A DNA stretch of 64,000 bases from Euborellia annulipes (taxonomy: Eukaryota; Arthropoda; Insecta; Dermaptera; Anisolabididae), in NCBI GenBank assembly GCA_023213315.1, contig JAKCPI010006194.1:1-64000 (forward strand), read 5' to 3'. Made by a program: the position numbers and the translations under genes. The notes beneath the pieces are model-generated. The model saw nothing but the letters and a program-made list of their open reading frames with translations, made no database searches and was not told the DNA's origin. Shown here piece after piece: positions 10,237-23,335 of the stretch (the stretch's first letter is position 1; each line of letters starts with the position of its first letter).

Positions 10237-10690
10237 TAAACAATATGGAAAACAATAGGCATGTTTTGAGGTCCATGAGTCCAAAAATGTGAGTCCCGCA
10301 GTCTATGTGTGTGTGTGTGTGTGTGTTCAATTCAAGGCTTATAGGAATTAAGCTACTAGGATGAAATTTTATATTTAAGTTAAAGAGGCGTGGAAATAAG
10401 CTTTTTTTTACAAAGTCGGCCATAAAGAACTAGTACTTTACTAATGTACTTTTTCAGTTTTTTTTTGATTTTCTCAAAATTCGCTATTACGATTTTGATT
10501 AGAATTCAAAATTTAATTAGAAGCTCTTTAAAATGTATTTTTGCCCTTGAAATTGTTTGAACCACACTTTACTCCTGTACTTTATAGGAAAGATAGGAGA
10601 AATGGTGCGTGCAAAGATAAAAGAATATAAATATTTTCCAAATGTTTATAAATTTTACATCTTGAATTGTATCTGTAGAACCTGATTCAG
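10237..10690 (-). repeat. Family A copy, truncated, reverse
   Basis: Shows the blocks in reverse order: GTTTTGAGGTCC, a (TG)n run at about 10305-10326 in place of the CAGACAGAC block, CTAGTACTTTACTAATGTAC, and AGGAAAGATAGGAGAAATGG. The X-box palindrome is decayed here and the outer TATATA terminus is missing. Confidence 0.8.
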
Positions 10691-10694
10691 GTAA

Positions 10695-11360
10695 AACAGA
10701 CGTTAAAATTTAACATCATATATTGGGTGTTAAAAAGTAAAGTAATAACATCAGCGTTAAAAAATGCTTTTCTCTAAACCAAGTTTTAACAGCGACGTTA
10801 ACATTTTAATTTTTAGCACCAGGTGTTAACGATCCATATGAAGATAGCTGTGTTTTATGGTTGTTCATGTTTTTACACCACTCGATAACCTCTAGAGCAG
10901 TGGTTCCCAACCGGCGAGAATGCCTAAGGGGTGCCGCGAGATATTTAGATAAAAAAAAATAAAATAAAGAGGCGAAAAAATAAAATTTTGCTAAAAAAAG
11001 GTCAAATGATTTTCACGCAAGGGAAAAAAATTTGCCCCAGGGTGGAAAAAAAATTTCGACTTAATAGGGGAAAAAAAGGAAGGGTGCCGCTAGTGTGTAA
11101 TATTATTTCCAACGCACCTTTGGGATGCCGTGGAGTTCAAAGGTTGGGAAACGCTGCTCTAGAGGATGCGCGTTACTAACTTGGTATGTTATTCTCAATC
11201 TACAATAGTAGACCTAACTGACACACCAGTGTTAAAAAATGCTATTCTCTAAAGTTTTAACAGCGACGTTAACATATTGATTGCTTTTATCTCAAAGCTG
11301 TCAAAATCATAACCTTACATTTTTGTTAAAAACGCCATTTTAATGCATTAAATACTGCGT
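10695..11360. repeat. 'Family C' TTAAC-rich repeat split by a hAT MITE
   Basis: The phrase CGTTAAAAAATGCTTTTCTCT followed by AGTTTTAACAGCGACGTTAA occurs at 10757-10803 and again at 11230-11272, on both sides of the MITE at 10898-11156, and a third time at 14303-14347. It may be one element with internally repeated ends. Confidence 0.55.
10898..11156. mobile_element. hAT-type MITE (CAGTGGTTCCCAACC ends)
   Basis: Ends CAGTGGTTCCCAACC and GGTTGGGAAACGCTG are near-perfect inverted repeats. An exact 8-bp duplication ctctagag, itself palindromic, flanks it (10890-10897 and 11157-11164). A partial relative lies at 24345-24603. Confidence 0.92.
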
Positions 11361-12681
11361 TAAAATATTAAACGCACTCCTAGACATGAAATTAATTTTT
11401 AATACTAATGAATAAATGTTAACGTTTTTGCTTGCAGAATAGTAATTTGAGGCAAGAAAGTGTTAAAATGAATTAACGTTGATTTCAGATGTTGAAAGAA
11501 AGAAAATAGACCTGAATGTCGTGAACTAAATATATATTTATTAAAGCTTTTGTGGTTTGAAATATTATTATTAGAATTTTTAATTATAGACCACATTTTT
11601 GTTTTATGTTTGTGTGCTGTACGACCAGTCACACCAGATTTTTTATCAATTTTATGATTAATTTTTTTGGGAAAAATATTATCTAAAAAATCATAAAATT
11701 AGTCGAGAAAGTTAAGTAGACAAGTGATGCATTATATAGGCCTACGTAAAAATGTGGAAATTTTTTATTTATTCGGTAATTAGAAGAGACTTGTCAAAAT
11801 GTTGAATTTTATTTTTTACGTTTAAATATTTACATTCACCATAATTATTTATTATTTTGCCCCTATGTATATCTTGGAGTTAGAGACAAAACTCGTTTGA
11901 TAAAACCAAGGTTAGTTACTCGATTCCCGTGCTAAGCGATAAAATTTATTTAACTTCCTCTTGGCATCTATTATTTCCTATAACCTCGAAATATCCGGAA
12001 AAGGCAAAGATAGAAAACAATTTCTTTTCTGGTTTATTCTAACTCTTCGGGCTTTGAATTATATAGTCTAGTATTTTTCACATTTTAAGCATTCTTATAA
12101 AGAATTCAGAATAAATTTACAGTCGCTAATCCATTTAAATTTAGAAAGAGATGCAAAAAGGAAGCCAAATTTGGTGAATAAAGCCAGATAAGGAATCCGT
12201 GTATTTTTGGCCTTTGTACTTTATCAAGTTGAAATAAGGACTTTTTTTTTCTTAGCCAAAAACGGCTATGGTTTTCTTTTCTTTCTTAAATTGGTATTAT
12301 ATTATCAGGTTATTGTTTCTCCTTTTATATATTCTATTAATAATATTTTTAGTAGAATTTCAGTCAGTTTCCAAGGGATCAGACAGATAATAGAAACAAA
12401 TGAACTATGTTTGTCAGTGCAATTTAATTAATTTTCGTAATTAATATATGTATATTTGGTATATTACTATCATTTCAAATCTATATGATCCACGAAGGTA
12501 ATTCATGGACGGATCAATCTCTCTACTTAAAAAATATATTTTAGAAATGAGAATATTTTCAAAAAACATATATTTTGGATCAAAAATATTCTCAAAGATC
12601 ATTTGGTATGAAAATTGAAGCAACACAAGGAAATTATCCATTAGTGGCTCTATAAGCCCTAGTTTAGTTTAGTTCGTCTAA
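11361..12681. other. No gene seen; one family A hairpin fragment
   Basis: AT-rich. Positions about 11610-11645 hold a family A hairpin-end fragment (CGACCAGTCACACCAGATTTTTT). ORFs up to 75 residues are low-complexity and match nothing I know. Confidence 0.45.
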
Positions 12682-13172
12682 AGGGCCGGTTGCTTCACTT
12701 ATAGTCAATTAGTAAATTTATTCGATCTATAATAAATCATCCATATAGTAAACAAGAATACGTTAACCTTCAAGTTAAAAAAAAAATGAGTTTCGCTTAT
12801 AATTAGCTATCTGAGATATAAGGGGAGTTTTGTGATGTTAGCAAATTAATAAAGACATAACTTATAAAATATTATTAAAAATAAAAATTGAAATTAATTT
12901 AAATAAATATAAAAAAATTAAAATATTTAAAGCTAACAATGGTTCCAAATTTCACATTGGTTTTGACATATCGCCACTGGCCACTATTTATTATGAAGCA
13001 TGTGTTTCTAATTTCACCCCTTTGTTAAGCCGTATTGTTAGACTGAACTTTGGGTCTTGGCTAAATAACCTCGATCTGGGCTCTATTTAATCATATGATT
13101 AGCTTAACTAGAAAGTAATAGTCAACTAGCTTGTCCTAGGGTTAGTTAATTATAAGTGAAGCAACCGGCCCT
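12682..13172. mobile_element. MITE 'family E' (AAGGGCCGGTTGCTTC ends)
   Basis: The left end AAGGGCCGGTTGCTTCACTT and right end AAGTGAAGCAACCGGCCCTT-like are inverted repeats of about 25-30 bases. The inner block ATCATATGATTAGCTTAACTAG recurs at about 18583, 31205 and 42870, showing at least four copies in the window. Confidence 0.75.
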
Positions 13173-13767
13173 AAGTGTGCGCATTAGCTACACTATTCAT
13201 TAAAAAAGCTCATGTTTTTTTTAAGGTATGAGAATAAATATTGTATTAAAAAAAACTTTGGATCTTTAAAAAAAAAAAAAGGTTATGAGAAAAATTTATA
13301 GAGTATAAAATTTTTACTATTTACTTTATAAAACATTTTTTTTTCTACTGTATTAAAAATTTATTGTAAAGAGAAAAAAAAATTTATAAACAGAATAGTG
13401 ATCGAGGTTTATGAACGGTTCAGAAAAAATGATTCTTAAAGAGGAAGAAAAAAAGCAAGTGAATAATTTAATCTTTTGTCCTCAACAATTCATGAAGGTA
13501 AAAATTCTTGTTTAATCGAGTAAAAACAAGTCAATTATAGAATTTAAAAAAAAAAAGGGAATAATTTTAAAATAACCTGGGAGAAAGAGAATTTATAAGT
13601 TGTTCTCAAATAATATTATCTATCTAAAAATTACGAAGGAACACATTATTGCATCACCAGCCAGAAAATAGTTTCCCCGCTTCGATCCTTCTGACAAGTG
13701 ATATTCCTTCATCGCCTCTTGATTTCTCTGGAGTAGAGTATTATTTTGATTGGAAAAATAAAGTTTT
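13173..13767. other. No gene seen
   Basis: AT-rich spacer; no repeat or coding signal recognised. Confidence 0.45.
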
Positions 13768-14169
13768 GACTATAGTTGCGTGGAATAGAGTCAGCCAAGG
13801 AAAATAAAAAACAAATTTATTCTGTCGACGTTTCGAGCGCCCGGGGACATTATAAGTGTCAAATATTACAGATGATAGTGAAAAGATAGTCGGTTGACAT
13901 TATTAAACAATCTCAACAAACATTGTACAAGTAACCTTTCAATTAAACACATGCATGATATTAAGATCATTGTTAAGTCTTTCAATGAATACATTGTTAA
14001 TGTTTGTTGAGATTGTTTAATAATGTCAACCGACTATCTTGTCACTATCATCTGTAATATTTGACACTTATACTGTCCCGAGGAAAAGCGCGACGGGCGC
14101 TCGTAACGTCGACAGAATAAATTTGTTTTTTATTTTCCTTGGCTGACTCCATTCCACGCAACTATAGTT
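13768..14169. repeat. Large inverted repeat with hammerhead-like core
   Basis: Two arms of about 190 bases mirror each other around about 13966-13990 (outer phrase ACTATAGTTGCGTGGAAT at one end, its inverse at the other; inner phrase GATTGTTTAATAATGTCAACC). The right arm contains CTGTC-CCGAGGA-stem AGCGC/GCGCT-CGTAAC-GTC-GACAG (14073-14115). CTGTC and GACAG can pair as stem I, and AGCGC/GCGCT as stem II. CTGATGA is degenerated to CCGAGGA and GAAA to GTAA; the left arm retains CGAAAC in reverse. Layout and wording fit Penelope-like element termini. Confidence 0.7.
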
Positions 14170-14244
14170 AATACTCATAGCCAGTATAATAATTAATAAA
14201 GTTTTGATTACATAAGACATACTCAGGTATATTATCTAAAAAGA

Positions 14245-14355
14245 GACGTTAAAATTTAACATCATAAATTGGGTGTGAAAAGGTAGAGTAATAACACCAG
14301 CATTAAAAAATGCTATTCTCTAAACCAAGTTTTAACAGCGACGTTAATATTTTAC
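14245..14355. repeat. 'Family C' repeat, third copy
   Basis: Repeats the wording of 10695-10815 (GACGTTAAAATTTAACATCAT, ATTGGGTGT, AGTTTTAACAGCGACGTTAA). Confidence 0.6.
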
Positions 14356-14465
14356 TTTTTGTAACAGGGGGATGTATGGCTGTAGAGTAGATGTTGAAAG
14401 AGGTAAAAAAAAAAACAAGAAGAAAATGCAGCCAATGTAGTTTCTTTATTGATATTCAGCCCACT

Positions 14466-14512
14466 GCTAACGTTTCGATCCTAGGTTTGGACCATCATCA
14501 GAGCTGTGTCAA
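14466..14512 (-). ncRNA. Hammerhead-ribozyme-like core, canonical
   Basis: Read on the minus strand: CTGATGA (14495-14501), stem II GGTCC/GGATC with loop AAACCTA, then CGAAACGTT (GAAAC at 14472-14476). This is the conserved hammerhead core order. Stem I is short (AGC/GCT). The flank includes CAGCCAATGTAG, a phrase shared with the other Penelope-like loci. Activity is not claimed. Confidence 0.5.
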
Positions 14513-14520
14513 AAAGGCAT

Positions 14521-15900
14521 ACATACTTTCCCCGAAACGGGAGGGCCTCATGTGCAATAATGAGATTTATGTACTTTAAATAACAAAAACTGCTATTATT
14601 GGTAAAATTGAAATGCCCTTCTCGTCGTTATATGTGAGAGGATCGAGTCGGCTTTCGAAATAGTCATTCAATTTTGTACAAAATATATAGTTGGTTTATT
14701 ATAAATCAAATAAAAATATGAAAATAAAAAGTAGCTAACCAAAATAATCTCTAACGCTAGGAAACCGAACAACTCAAACATTATACATATAGATAGATAT
14801 ATGAAAAAGAAAAACATTTTCAAAATCTAGACAAAATATATAAAAATCCTAGAATAAATAATTTTCTCCAAAAATTTATATAGATTATTATTGTAGGTAG
14901 GCCTTGAAGATGATCATAGAAACCTCGGCTTATTTTTTATTTTAATCGCCTGGCTCCTGTTTTCATCAATCCGATAAAAATAACCGAACCCGCATAAAAT
15001 AAATCTGATAATCGAACCTACTATCTATTTAAAAGCATCAACCAGCCAAGCAAAATTGTGAAGGGATTATATTATATTCAAAAAAAAAAAAAAAATTTTA
15101 CTATCTACTTTTTTTCATGGGAACAGTGCTTGTTATTTATTTCTAAATTCTCAATGATGGAGTATTATATATTTTTTTATAAAATGATTGTAGTGAATAT
15201 AAAAAGTATTGATGATATTTGGACGCCATTTTATACACATTTAGGTTTAATGGACATAATCCCACCTCTAATAGCCGAATAAATTGAGTTTTTTTTTCCT
15301 GTATAGTTTGTAAATATAAATCTGAATTATTATTAAACTTCCTAACAAACATAAAATATATTTATGTGAGATTAAAGGGGGAAAACTTCCACTTTTTTTT
15401 TTTTTAATAATGCAAAGTTCACCCCCTCCTTTTTTAAACGCTGCCAACCTTGAATAAGAAGAATACCCTAAAAGAAGGGTGACATGTATTATCTGGTGCT
15501 CCCTTCTTGTGCTCAAGAGGGCCATTTTGAGATCCATTGTGCCTCCTCACATACAGACAGACAAAAGAAGTTATTCACTTTATTCATTCGCACGTCCAAC
15601 TTTGAATGGCACGCGTTGCCTTACACGTGCCATATATTTTTAATATATTATTATTAGTGGGTGGTCTTTTTTTTTCTTTCAATTATTCTAGTGACATTGA
15701 ATGGTATTTTCCATTTATGCCATTCATTCATATCATTAATTCAGCGAATTGTTCTCAATTAGACTAAATGAAGACCGAAACAACAAAATTAGTTTTAGTA
15801 TTTCGTAAAGTAGTGATATATCACACCCGGGACGTGTGCATAAATTGTCAACAATACTACAAGGTCCCGTAAAACAGGAGAAAAAAGATATGAAAGGTGA
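14521..15900. other. No gene seen
   Basis: AT-rich. A less AT-rich patch at 15420-15550 (minus-strand ORF of 89 residues) could be a MITE piece but matches nothing I know. Confidence 0.4.
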
Positions 15901-15904
15901 GGAT

Positions 15905-16523
15905 GTGACTGGTGTGACTGGTCACACAGCACACCCTTATCTTCGGTAATCAAAAATTATGTTCTGTGCTTGACACACCAGATTTTTTGGGCCGAGATAT
16001 ATTTAGTTTCCACCAATTTATTAAAATTCAAGATGGAAAAATTGTAAAAATGAGAAAATATTTATATTTTGTTACCATGGCAACCATTTCTCCTATATTT
16101 CCTATGAAGTACAAGAGTAAAGTGTGCTTCAAACAATTTTGAGAGCAAAATGAGAATATACATTTGAAAGAGCATCTAGATTTTTGAATTTTAATCAAAA
16201 TCGTTAGAGCGAATTTTGAGAAAATAGAAAAAATAATAAAAAAGTGCATCAGTAAAGTACTAGTACTTTTTGGCCGATTTTGTTCAAAAGTTTCGTGTGA
16301 TGTCTCAGTGGGGTACCTAACTTATTGTAAATATAAGCTCCTAGCTCTTTTTGTTCTTGAGATATTTTGTTCACAGACAGACCATGTCGCGAAAACTACA
16401 TTTTTGGATTCAGGTGACCTCAAAACGTCAAAAAATCCATCAAAATCTCGCCATCGAATTTTTGACATGAATTCAATAATTTTCCTCTATATATATTAAC
16501 ATATATAGAGGTAAGAGAAAGTA
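15905..16523 (+). repeat. Family A dispersed repeat, near-full copy
   Basis: Starts in the hairpin end (GGTGTGACTGGTCACACAGC), carries a perfect X-box-like GTTACCATGGCAAC (16071-16084), the AAAGTACTAGTAC block, the CAGACCATGTCGCGAA block and ends ...GGTAAGAGAAAGTAAT. Confidence 0.88.
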
Positions 16524-17600
16524 ATAATAAGTTAAGAAAAATTAAAAATTACCGACCAGAAATGCCAGACATCCCGCAATACGCGGGACATAAAAATCAA
16601 AATCCATTCACAGACTAACAATTTCATTTTTCCGTGGCTTACGACTTCCGTTAAAAAGAGATCCATAACAAGATATGAGTGTATTTAGAAAAAATCAAAA
16701 CAAAAAAAAGGTATTTATTTCTAATGCAAATTTAAAATGCGATAACTTATGATAATTAGTATATTTTTTTGCATTGTCAAATTTAAAGCAAAGAATGAGC
16801 TTAAATCGGATAACGATTCTAAAAATTTGCATTACAAATTTTATCCAGTGGCGTTAATACGAATACTCTTAAGTTAACGCCCATAATATACAATAGTTAA
16901 CTCTGGATTAATATGTTGAAGGAAAAATATCAAACAACACTATTCAAAGGGGATAAATTAATTTAAAAAAAATTAATATCCAGTCACATACTCACATCTG
17001 TTTAGTAGGTGGGTAATATATATTTATTGAATTATTTATGAATCTGAGAGGAAAAATTAAAAAACAAATTTATTAATCTCTATGAACAAAGTAGTATTTA
17101 TAGAAATAGTAGACAACTTTTAACCTTTTCAATTTTCAGTATGTTTGATCATTCATAGTGATGATAGGTAAGTAAAGGCATGATGTCAGTCATAAAAGTA
17201 TGACGAGAAAGAGAAAGATAAATTAAGTTACATAACAACCAATAGAAATAAAATTGAATTTCTCTAATAATTAGTCTCTATCGGGTTCTCTGATCTTTTT
17301 TTGTCCCTCCCACTTCATTCTCCCCTAACCCAAAAATCCAGGAATTTTCTTCCAATGGCATCCATTTCCATTCCATACATTTTATTATTTTTTTTTTTCA
17401 CTTTGAAATGTATCTAATGGTTTCGATTGGATTGCAAAGCACGTAATACCCTTTTTAAAGGTCCGCCCTCTGAACGAAAAAGCAAAGATGATTATAATAT
17501 GAACGAGTAAAAAAGAGAAAGAGATTCGGGGGTCATTTATGTGATATATATTAGAAATGCACAAAAGGTGAACAAAAATAAATTTTATCCTTCATTCTCT
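16524..17600. other. No gene seen
   Basis: AT-rich spacer; a short palindromic phrase CCGCAATACGCGGG lies at about 16574. Nothing else recognised. Confidence 0.45.
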
Positions 17601-17603
17601 TTT

Positions 17604-18217
17604 TTACTTTCTCTTACCTCTATATATAAGTTAATATATAAAGTATTGGATTCATGTCAAAAATACGATGTCGAGATTTTGATGGATAAACACGTTTTGA
17701 GGTCCTCGGAATCCAAAAAAGTGGTTTTCGCGACATGGTCTGTGTGTGTTCAATTTTAAGCATGAAGGAATTGAGCTATGAGGCTGAAATTTTATATTTA
17801 AGTTAGGTACCCCCCTGAGGCATGAAAATAAGCTTTTAATCAAATTCGGCCAAATAGAACTAGTACTTTACTGATGTACTTTTTCAGTTTTTTTCGATTT
17901 TCTCAAAATTTCCTCAACGATTTTGATTAAAATTCAAAAATCAATTATTTTTTAGATGATCTTTAAAATGTATATTCTCATTTTGCGATTGAAATCTTCT
18001 GAGAGGACTTTACTCTTGTATTTCATAGGAAAGATAGGATAAATGGTTGCCATGCTAACAAAATATAAATATTTTCCAATAGTTATAAATTTTACATCTG
18101 AATTCAAAAGTACCGTACTATCGGAAACTAAATATATGTCGACACAAAAAATCTGGTGCGGCAAGCCCTTCGGCAAGAGAAAGTTGTGTGCTGTGCGACC
18201 AGTCACACCAGATTTTT
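17604..18217 (-). repeat. Family A dispersed repeat, near-full copy, reverse
   Basis: Runs from CTTTCTCTTACCTCTATATA through ATGTCGAGATTTTGATGGAT, GGTTTTCGCGACATGGTCTG and GAACTAGTACTTTACTGATG to GTTGCCATGCTAAC (18046-18059, one change from the X-box palindrome) and the hairpin end GCGACCAGTCACACCAGATT. Confidence 0.88.
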
Positions 18218-18241
18218 TAACAAAAATTAATTTCAAAAATA

Positions 18242-18615
18242 CATAAACAAGGCATGTGTTTCTAATTTTTAAATCTTATAGCAAACTTTAAGTCTTGGCT
18301 AGTTAACCACGAACTGAGCACTTATATTTGGACCCGGTTATGCAATAGTGTTTCAAGCGCCAAAAAAAATCAAAAATTGAGTTAAGCACGGAATATTGTT
18401 TCAAATGCTATAATTAATAGTATTATTTATGAAATATGTCCTAAAAAAATTTAAATTTATTGTTACTTGAACAATTGACAAAAAAAATTATATATAATCC
18501 AATCAAAACAAAAAACTAATGTTTTTCTCAAATCTCGGTAGCTGGCGCTTGACACACTAATGCGTAACAGGCTCCATTTAATCATATGATTAGCTTAACT
18601 AGATGATAAAAGACT
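18242..18615. mobile_element. MITE 'family E' copy interrupted by a family D MITE
   Basis: GGCATGTGTTTCTAAT and TTGGCTAGTTAACCACGA match the family E interior, and ATCATATGATTAGCTTAAC continues it after the family D insertion at about 18325-18579, at the place where the 12682 copy reads continuously. Confidence 0.6.
18325..18579. mobile_element. MITE 'family D', short copy
   Basis: Same TIR wording as 5813-6236 (GGACCCGGTTATGCAATAGTG and GCTTGACACACTAATGCGTAACAGG) with several changes, but without the roughly 170-base internal segment of the first copy. Confidence 0.7.
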
Positions 18616-20589
18616 CCAGGGGTAGATTGTTAATTAGATCTGATGAAACCGGTGTTAAGATAAAATATTTGAAGTAAAAACACTCGAAAGAATTAGGATA
18701 GGTAGAGTACTGAACATTGTGTTAAAAATCGAAGGGTATGACGAACGAGTTTACAAACCCGTTCGCGTTCGTTTCGATCCATCATTTGTCAGTTTTTTTT
18801 TTTTTTTTGCAAATATCAAAGAGAATTCTCGTGAACGTGTTCATAGATATAGATCACAAACAAAACGACGAATGTGCTGAAAACGCAACTGTTTGTAAAA
18901 ACAGCACAAACACGTTACGTTCGTTGAAATTATTATCCATTCTGTTCGGCATAATGTTCAGCTGCTCTACCAAGTTTTTACACTATTTTTATCACACGAA
19001 ATTTTTTTAACGAACGCAATATCTACCCGTAACAAAAATAAAGTCTAAAAGTTTCTTTTAGAGCATATAAAAGTAATTATGTTAATATATCAAATTTTTG
19101 TCCGGTGATTTATTTTATTTAAGCCATTTGGAAATAAGACCTCCAATAGAAAATTACTAAAATACTGAGTATCGTAAAAAAAAAATATCAAATTTTTTCA
19201 AATATTTTAATTAATAAGATATAAATATTTTTTATAATATTCAAAAATCAATCAAATATCAATGCTAAACAGTTCTGAAAATCGGATAGGTGGCCCCTGA
19301 GAAACAAGACTGTTAAACGCCCGCCGGAAGCCAATATTTTCTCAAATATCTAAAAACTAAAAGGTAGCCAAAAGACAATTAAATTTCAAAAAAATATCCA
19401 ATATTATGGATTAATTTTAATTTAGAAAATAATTAAATAATATTTATTTAGTGAACGACCTGAATTCTTAAGAGGACGCCATGAACAGTGAAAAGTGATG
19501 GAATTTTATATTTGTTTTTTAATATATTAAAGTATTTATTATTCGTTATTTAGCATTCCCACATTTCTAAATAATTAATCCATTTTACTAGATAAATTGA
19601 TTATTTTTATGAATAAATCAATAAGTTAATCCTGACAAAAAAAAAGGGGATGACTGAACTTCTCGTTTTTTATTATAATATTATACAGATAACACAATAG
19701 AAGCCTTAAGGGTAGAATGAATATAAAAAATGGAGTCTGAAGAGAGAGAAAAAATCCTTTTCCAAAGATGAATACATATTACATGGATTTGGATAAAGAA
19801 GAAAAAAAAGGGAGAGTTTTTATCTAAATTATCTAATTAATTTTATTGATAGAGAGAGAGGGAAGTGAAATGATGATGAAGAGAGAGAGAGTCAGGTAGG
19901 CCATAAATGATCACGTGACTTGTGAAGGCAGGCCTGACACGCCTTTGGCCGATTACCAAAAGGTTGCCAAAATTAGACAAACAAAACACACTCAAGAGAG
20001 AGAAAAAAAAAAATGAAAAGGAATTGAATGAATGGACACATAATAAACGAGAGCGAGCATTCTCTATTTTTTTTTTTTTTTTTTTTTTTTACCTGACTGA
20101 CCTGGAATTGAATAAATTTCAAAAGTCAACAATTATGAAAATATCAAAGAAATCATAGTTGTCATTTGTTGTATTGTATAAGTGCTAACCATAAATCTTT
20201 TTTTCTTTTTCAGAAAAGTAAATAATAAGAAAATAAAGTGTGAATTTGACCCTCACACGATAAAGTTGAACACCTCGAAGGAATTCTTCCTTGAAAATAA
20301 ATAACCTCTAGATTATGATTGTATAATGGAAAAATTCAATATTTAATTCAGGGAATCCCAAAACTTTTTCGTTTTAAGATGTTACTGCAGGCGAATCACT
20401 TCAAAACTTATCCTAGAGATTTTTGGCAGGAAGATTATCTAAGTAAAAGTTCAAATCACAAATAATTGCTATAGAAACTACAGAACGAGTTTATCCCTCT
20501 TTTAAATTAACAAAGAACTATCTTTTAAATTCTGTAAAGTATAGGCCTATACTAGAGCAAGAGTGTAGCAAGTTTTTATATTCAATGAA
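18616..20589. other. No gene seen
   Basis: AT-rich with a GA-rich patch at 19840-19890 and a poly-T of about 22 at 20069-20090. The 90-residue ORF at 18738 and 78-residue ORF at 19922 resemble nothing known to me. Confidence 0.4.
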
Positions 20590-20890
20590 GACATGGAGGT
20601 TTACTCAATTTTGTTGCAGGTGTTAGGGCAAAGTGAAATCATTTTATGAAAATTATTTTCGGAGATTTTTCTTGAATGACTGCTGACGTATTCGGTTTCA
20701 GTGCAAGTATTCATTTTCGGTGAAGAACCAGACCATCATCAGGCCAAAATCTCATAATTTGGCCTAATGATGGTCAGATTCTTCACAGAAATTGAATAAT
20801 TACAATCATTCCTCATTCAATAAAAATCTCCGATATTTTCAAAAATTATAAGACCTGCAACAAAATTGAGTGAACCTCCTTGTCCTTATT
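20590..20890. repeat. Inverted repeat with hammerhead-like core
   Basis: Arms mirror each other around 20757 (left AAGACATGGAGGTTTACTC, right its inverse). On the minus strand the left arm reads CTGATGA (20736-20742), a potential GGT/ACC stem II, then GAAAA (20714-20718). The right arm has the degenerate CTAATGA. Penelope-like terminus suspected. Confidence 0.6.
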
Positions 20891-21105
20891 GACTATACTT
20901 TCTTTTTAGGAAGTAGCGATGCTAACAGAAATAAGATCAAAGGTTAGTTCTCAGCAAAATAATTCTCGAGTGCTGTTTCTCTCGGTCTGTTTTTCTATTG
21001 TTGGTGCGATTTTACAGTGCAGTATCAAAAAATATTGTTAAAAACGACTTAAATAGTGAAGAATCTTTATTCAATAATCTTTTTTTCTAAAAGATCTAGT
21101 TTTTT

Positions 21106-21284
21106 TTGGCACTTGGTGTATTGGCTAGCGTGCTAGCCTTTTATACCAAGGGCCGCGGGTTCGCATCCCGTCTCATGCGACTTATTTCAATTGGATTGGC
21201 TACCAATCCAGGTGAAATAAATAGAGACGAAGCCTAAATGGCCTTCGATGCCGAAAAAGACCTTAAATGAAATTTTTAAAAATA
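21106..21284 (+). repeat. tRNA-derived SINE, second family
   Basis: Head with A-box-like TGGTGTATTGGCTAGCGTGC and B-box GGGTTCGCATCCC, body GGATTGGCTACCAATCC and CTAAATGGCCTTCGATGCCG, flanked by an exact 12-bp duplication atctagtttttt (21094-21105 and 21285-21296), which marks retrotransposition. Fragments of the family occur at 25703-25745, 41885-42035 and 42385-42440. Confidence 0.85.
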
Positions 21285-21296
21285 ATCTAGTTTTTT

Positions 21297-23335
21297 GTTA
21301 CTTATTAATTAGATTTAAAGTTTGTTATTAACCAAGATCGAGAAGTCAAACAGAACCCCAAAAAGAAATTTCCCTGCCTGAAACTAAAAGACATATTTTA
21401 GTTCAAAACATTCGTCATTAACCAAAACTCGATGCGGAAGTTTACTTCTTATCAGAGCAGGTTCTTCATGCAAAATTTTTATAAAAAAATAAAAGATATT
21501 TTTTTTTTTTTATTGAACGAGGATTGATGTGCACTGTATTACCAGTTTCGGTTTATGTGAGAGTCCATAGTAATCAACAGAAAAGATGCTTTGATACGAA
21601 TCATTTAATGAGAACCTAGGGGAATTTCTAATTGGATGTTTTTATCAAAATATGGAATAGATTTCCTGACGTAATAATAACAACCCTTTATTACCGGAAA
21701 TAAAATTGGTTTTCATTGAAGTAATAAGGGTTTTTCTCTCAAAGTCAACGAACATCAGAAAAAAAAAAATATTCTTAAAAAACATGGAGAATTAATTATT
21801 TAAAAGGAGGTTGATGATATTAACTTATATGGAGGAGAAAAAAAAATAAGCTAGGTTTTAAAATGGAAAGAAACCTAGTTATTTCAAAAGCAACCATTTT
21901 AATCTAAGTATTTTCGTGAATCTTAGCTCATTAATTATTTAAAAATAAAAGTTTTGAATTATTATTTTAACAAAAAAACTTTAGGATTTTAGAAATTCAC
22001 ATTTTTCAGGTAGAGTACATGTCTCTATCGCAATTAATTCTTATGAGAAAAATGAGCGATGCAGCTAAGTTTCTTTCAATTTTCAAACCTAGAACGAAGG
22101 TAAATTTCTGAAGGCCTATTTTCAAAATAAATGTCCTTTTTTTTAATTTTATGAAATTAAAATAATTCAAAACGTTTATTTATATATTATAAGCAAATTT
22201 TTTTTATTAAAGTGAGTTAACATTTACGAAAATATTTCCATTAAAATGGTTGGTTTTGATATAACTAATTTTAGCCTTTTTTTTTTTTTTTTTTTTTGTT
22301 GGTTGGTGCAGGATTATTTCACGCTAAATTAGAAATCATTAATGAATTTTTTTTTTAAATAAATGAAATCTAATTACATTTCACATTTAAAAATGCTATT
22401 ATTGATTTTATTATTCTATAAAAAGCTAATATGTGAAATATATTATTCAAAATTATCATTATGGTCATTAGACTTGATGTAACTCTAAAATTTCTAATGA
22501 TAGGAATACTTTAATTATTCTCAGGGTTTCGATTATCGCGCTTCTATAATTTAATACAAAAATTCAATTTATTGTTGGAATTTACAAAGTACTTAAGGAA
22601 TTTAACGTGAAAAAAATGAATGAGGTTTTTTTTTAAATAAAAGGTTATTGTCATTGATTTAGATTAATAAATCTCTTATCAAAGTAAATTTTTTATCGAT
22701 TGTAGATATTTTCTCTCCGAAAAAGTGTTGTATATTAAAGCTCTTCTTGGAATAGGGGTAAAAGAAACTTCTATGAATTTGAATCAATGTTATTTTGAAG
22801 CGATTTTACTTAAATAGTAATTTAGAGTTTTTCTATTTTTTAATATATTCATTAAAAATTAATATTTTTTTATTGGATTTGCATAAGCAATTATGATTTT
22901 AATTATAAATTGTGGAAGTAATTTGTTGAAGTACTGAGGTGTGGTAAGTTTAATTATAATAAAAAACTGTCGTTTTTTTTCACAACAAATTACTACCACA
23001 ATTTATAATTTAAATTAATATTTTTGTTATTGGGAAAAATGGAAAAAAATTTAATATTATAATATTAATAGACACCCTATAATTTCAAGTCGTGAATTTA
23101 GACAACCTAAACGCTTTGCTGTAAGAAGTGTTGTCTCATTTCAATTCTATTAAAAAAATTTTTTTATAAATTTTAAATGTTTTGTCAAAAGAATAAAAAA
23201 AGTAAAATGTATAAAACTGACACTGATAATAGGGATCGCAGTAAGCCAAATAGTATTGTTACGAATATTTTTTATATTTTAGACGTGTAAAAGCAGTTTT
23301 TTACATGTAAAAATTTATTAAGTGATTCGTTTAAA
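21297..23335. other. No gene seen
   Basis: Very AT-rich. An imperfect inverted pair ACTTCCACAATTTATAATT / AATTATAAATTGTGGAAG lies at about 22905-23010. No coding signal. Confidence 0.4.

Noticed and set aside
10305..10326. (TG)n, (AC)n, (TA)n and (CAT)n runs and the many poly-A, T, C or G tracts
   Set aside because: Simple repeats, mostly parts of family A copies, MITE ends or SINE tails; not of interest alone.
18738..19010. 90-residue plus-strand ORF with serine- and cysteine-containing segments
   Set aside because: No family resemblance, no coding composition, and T-tract translation in the middle.
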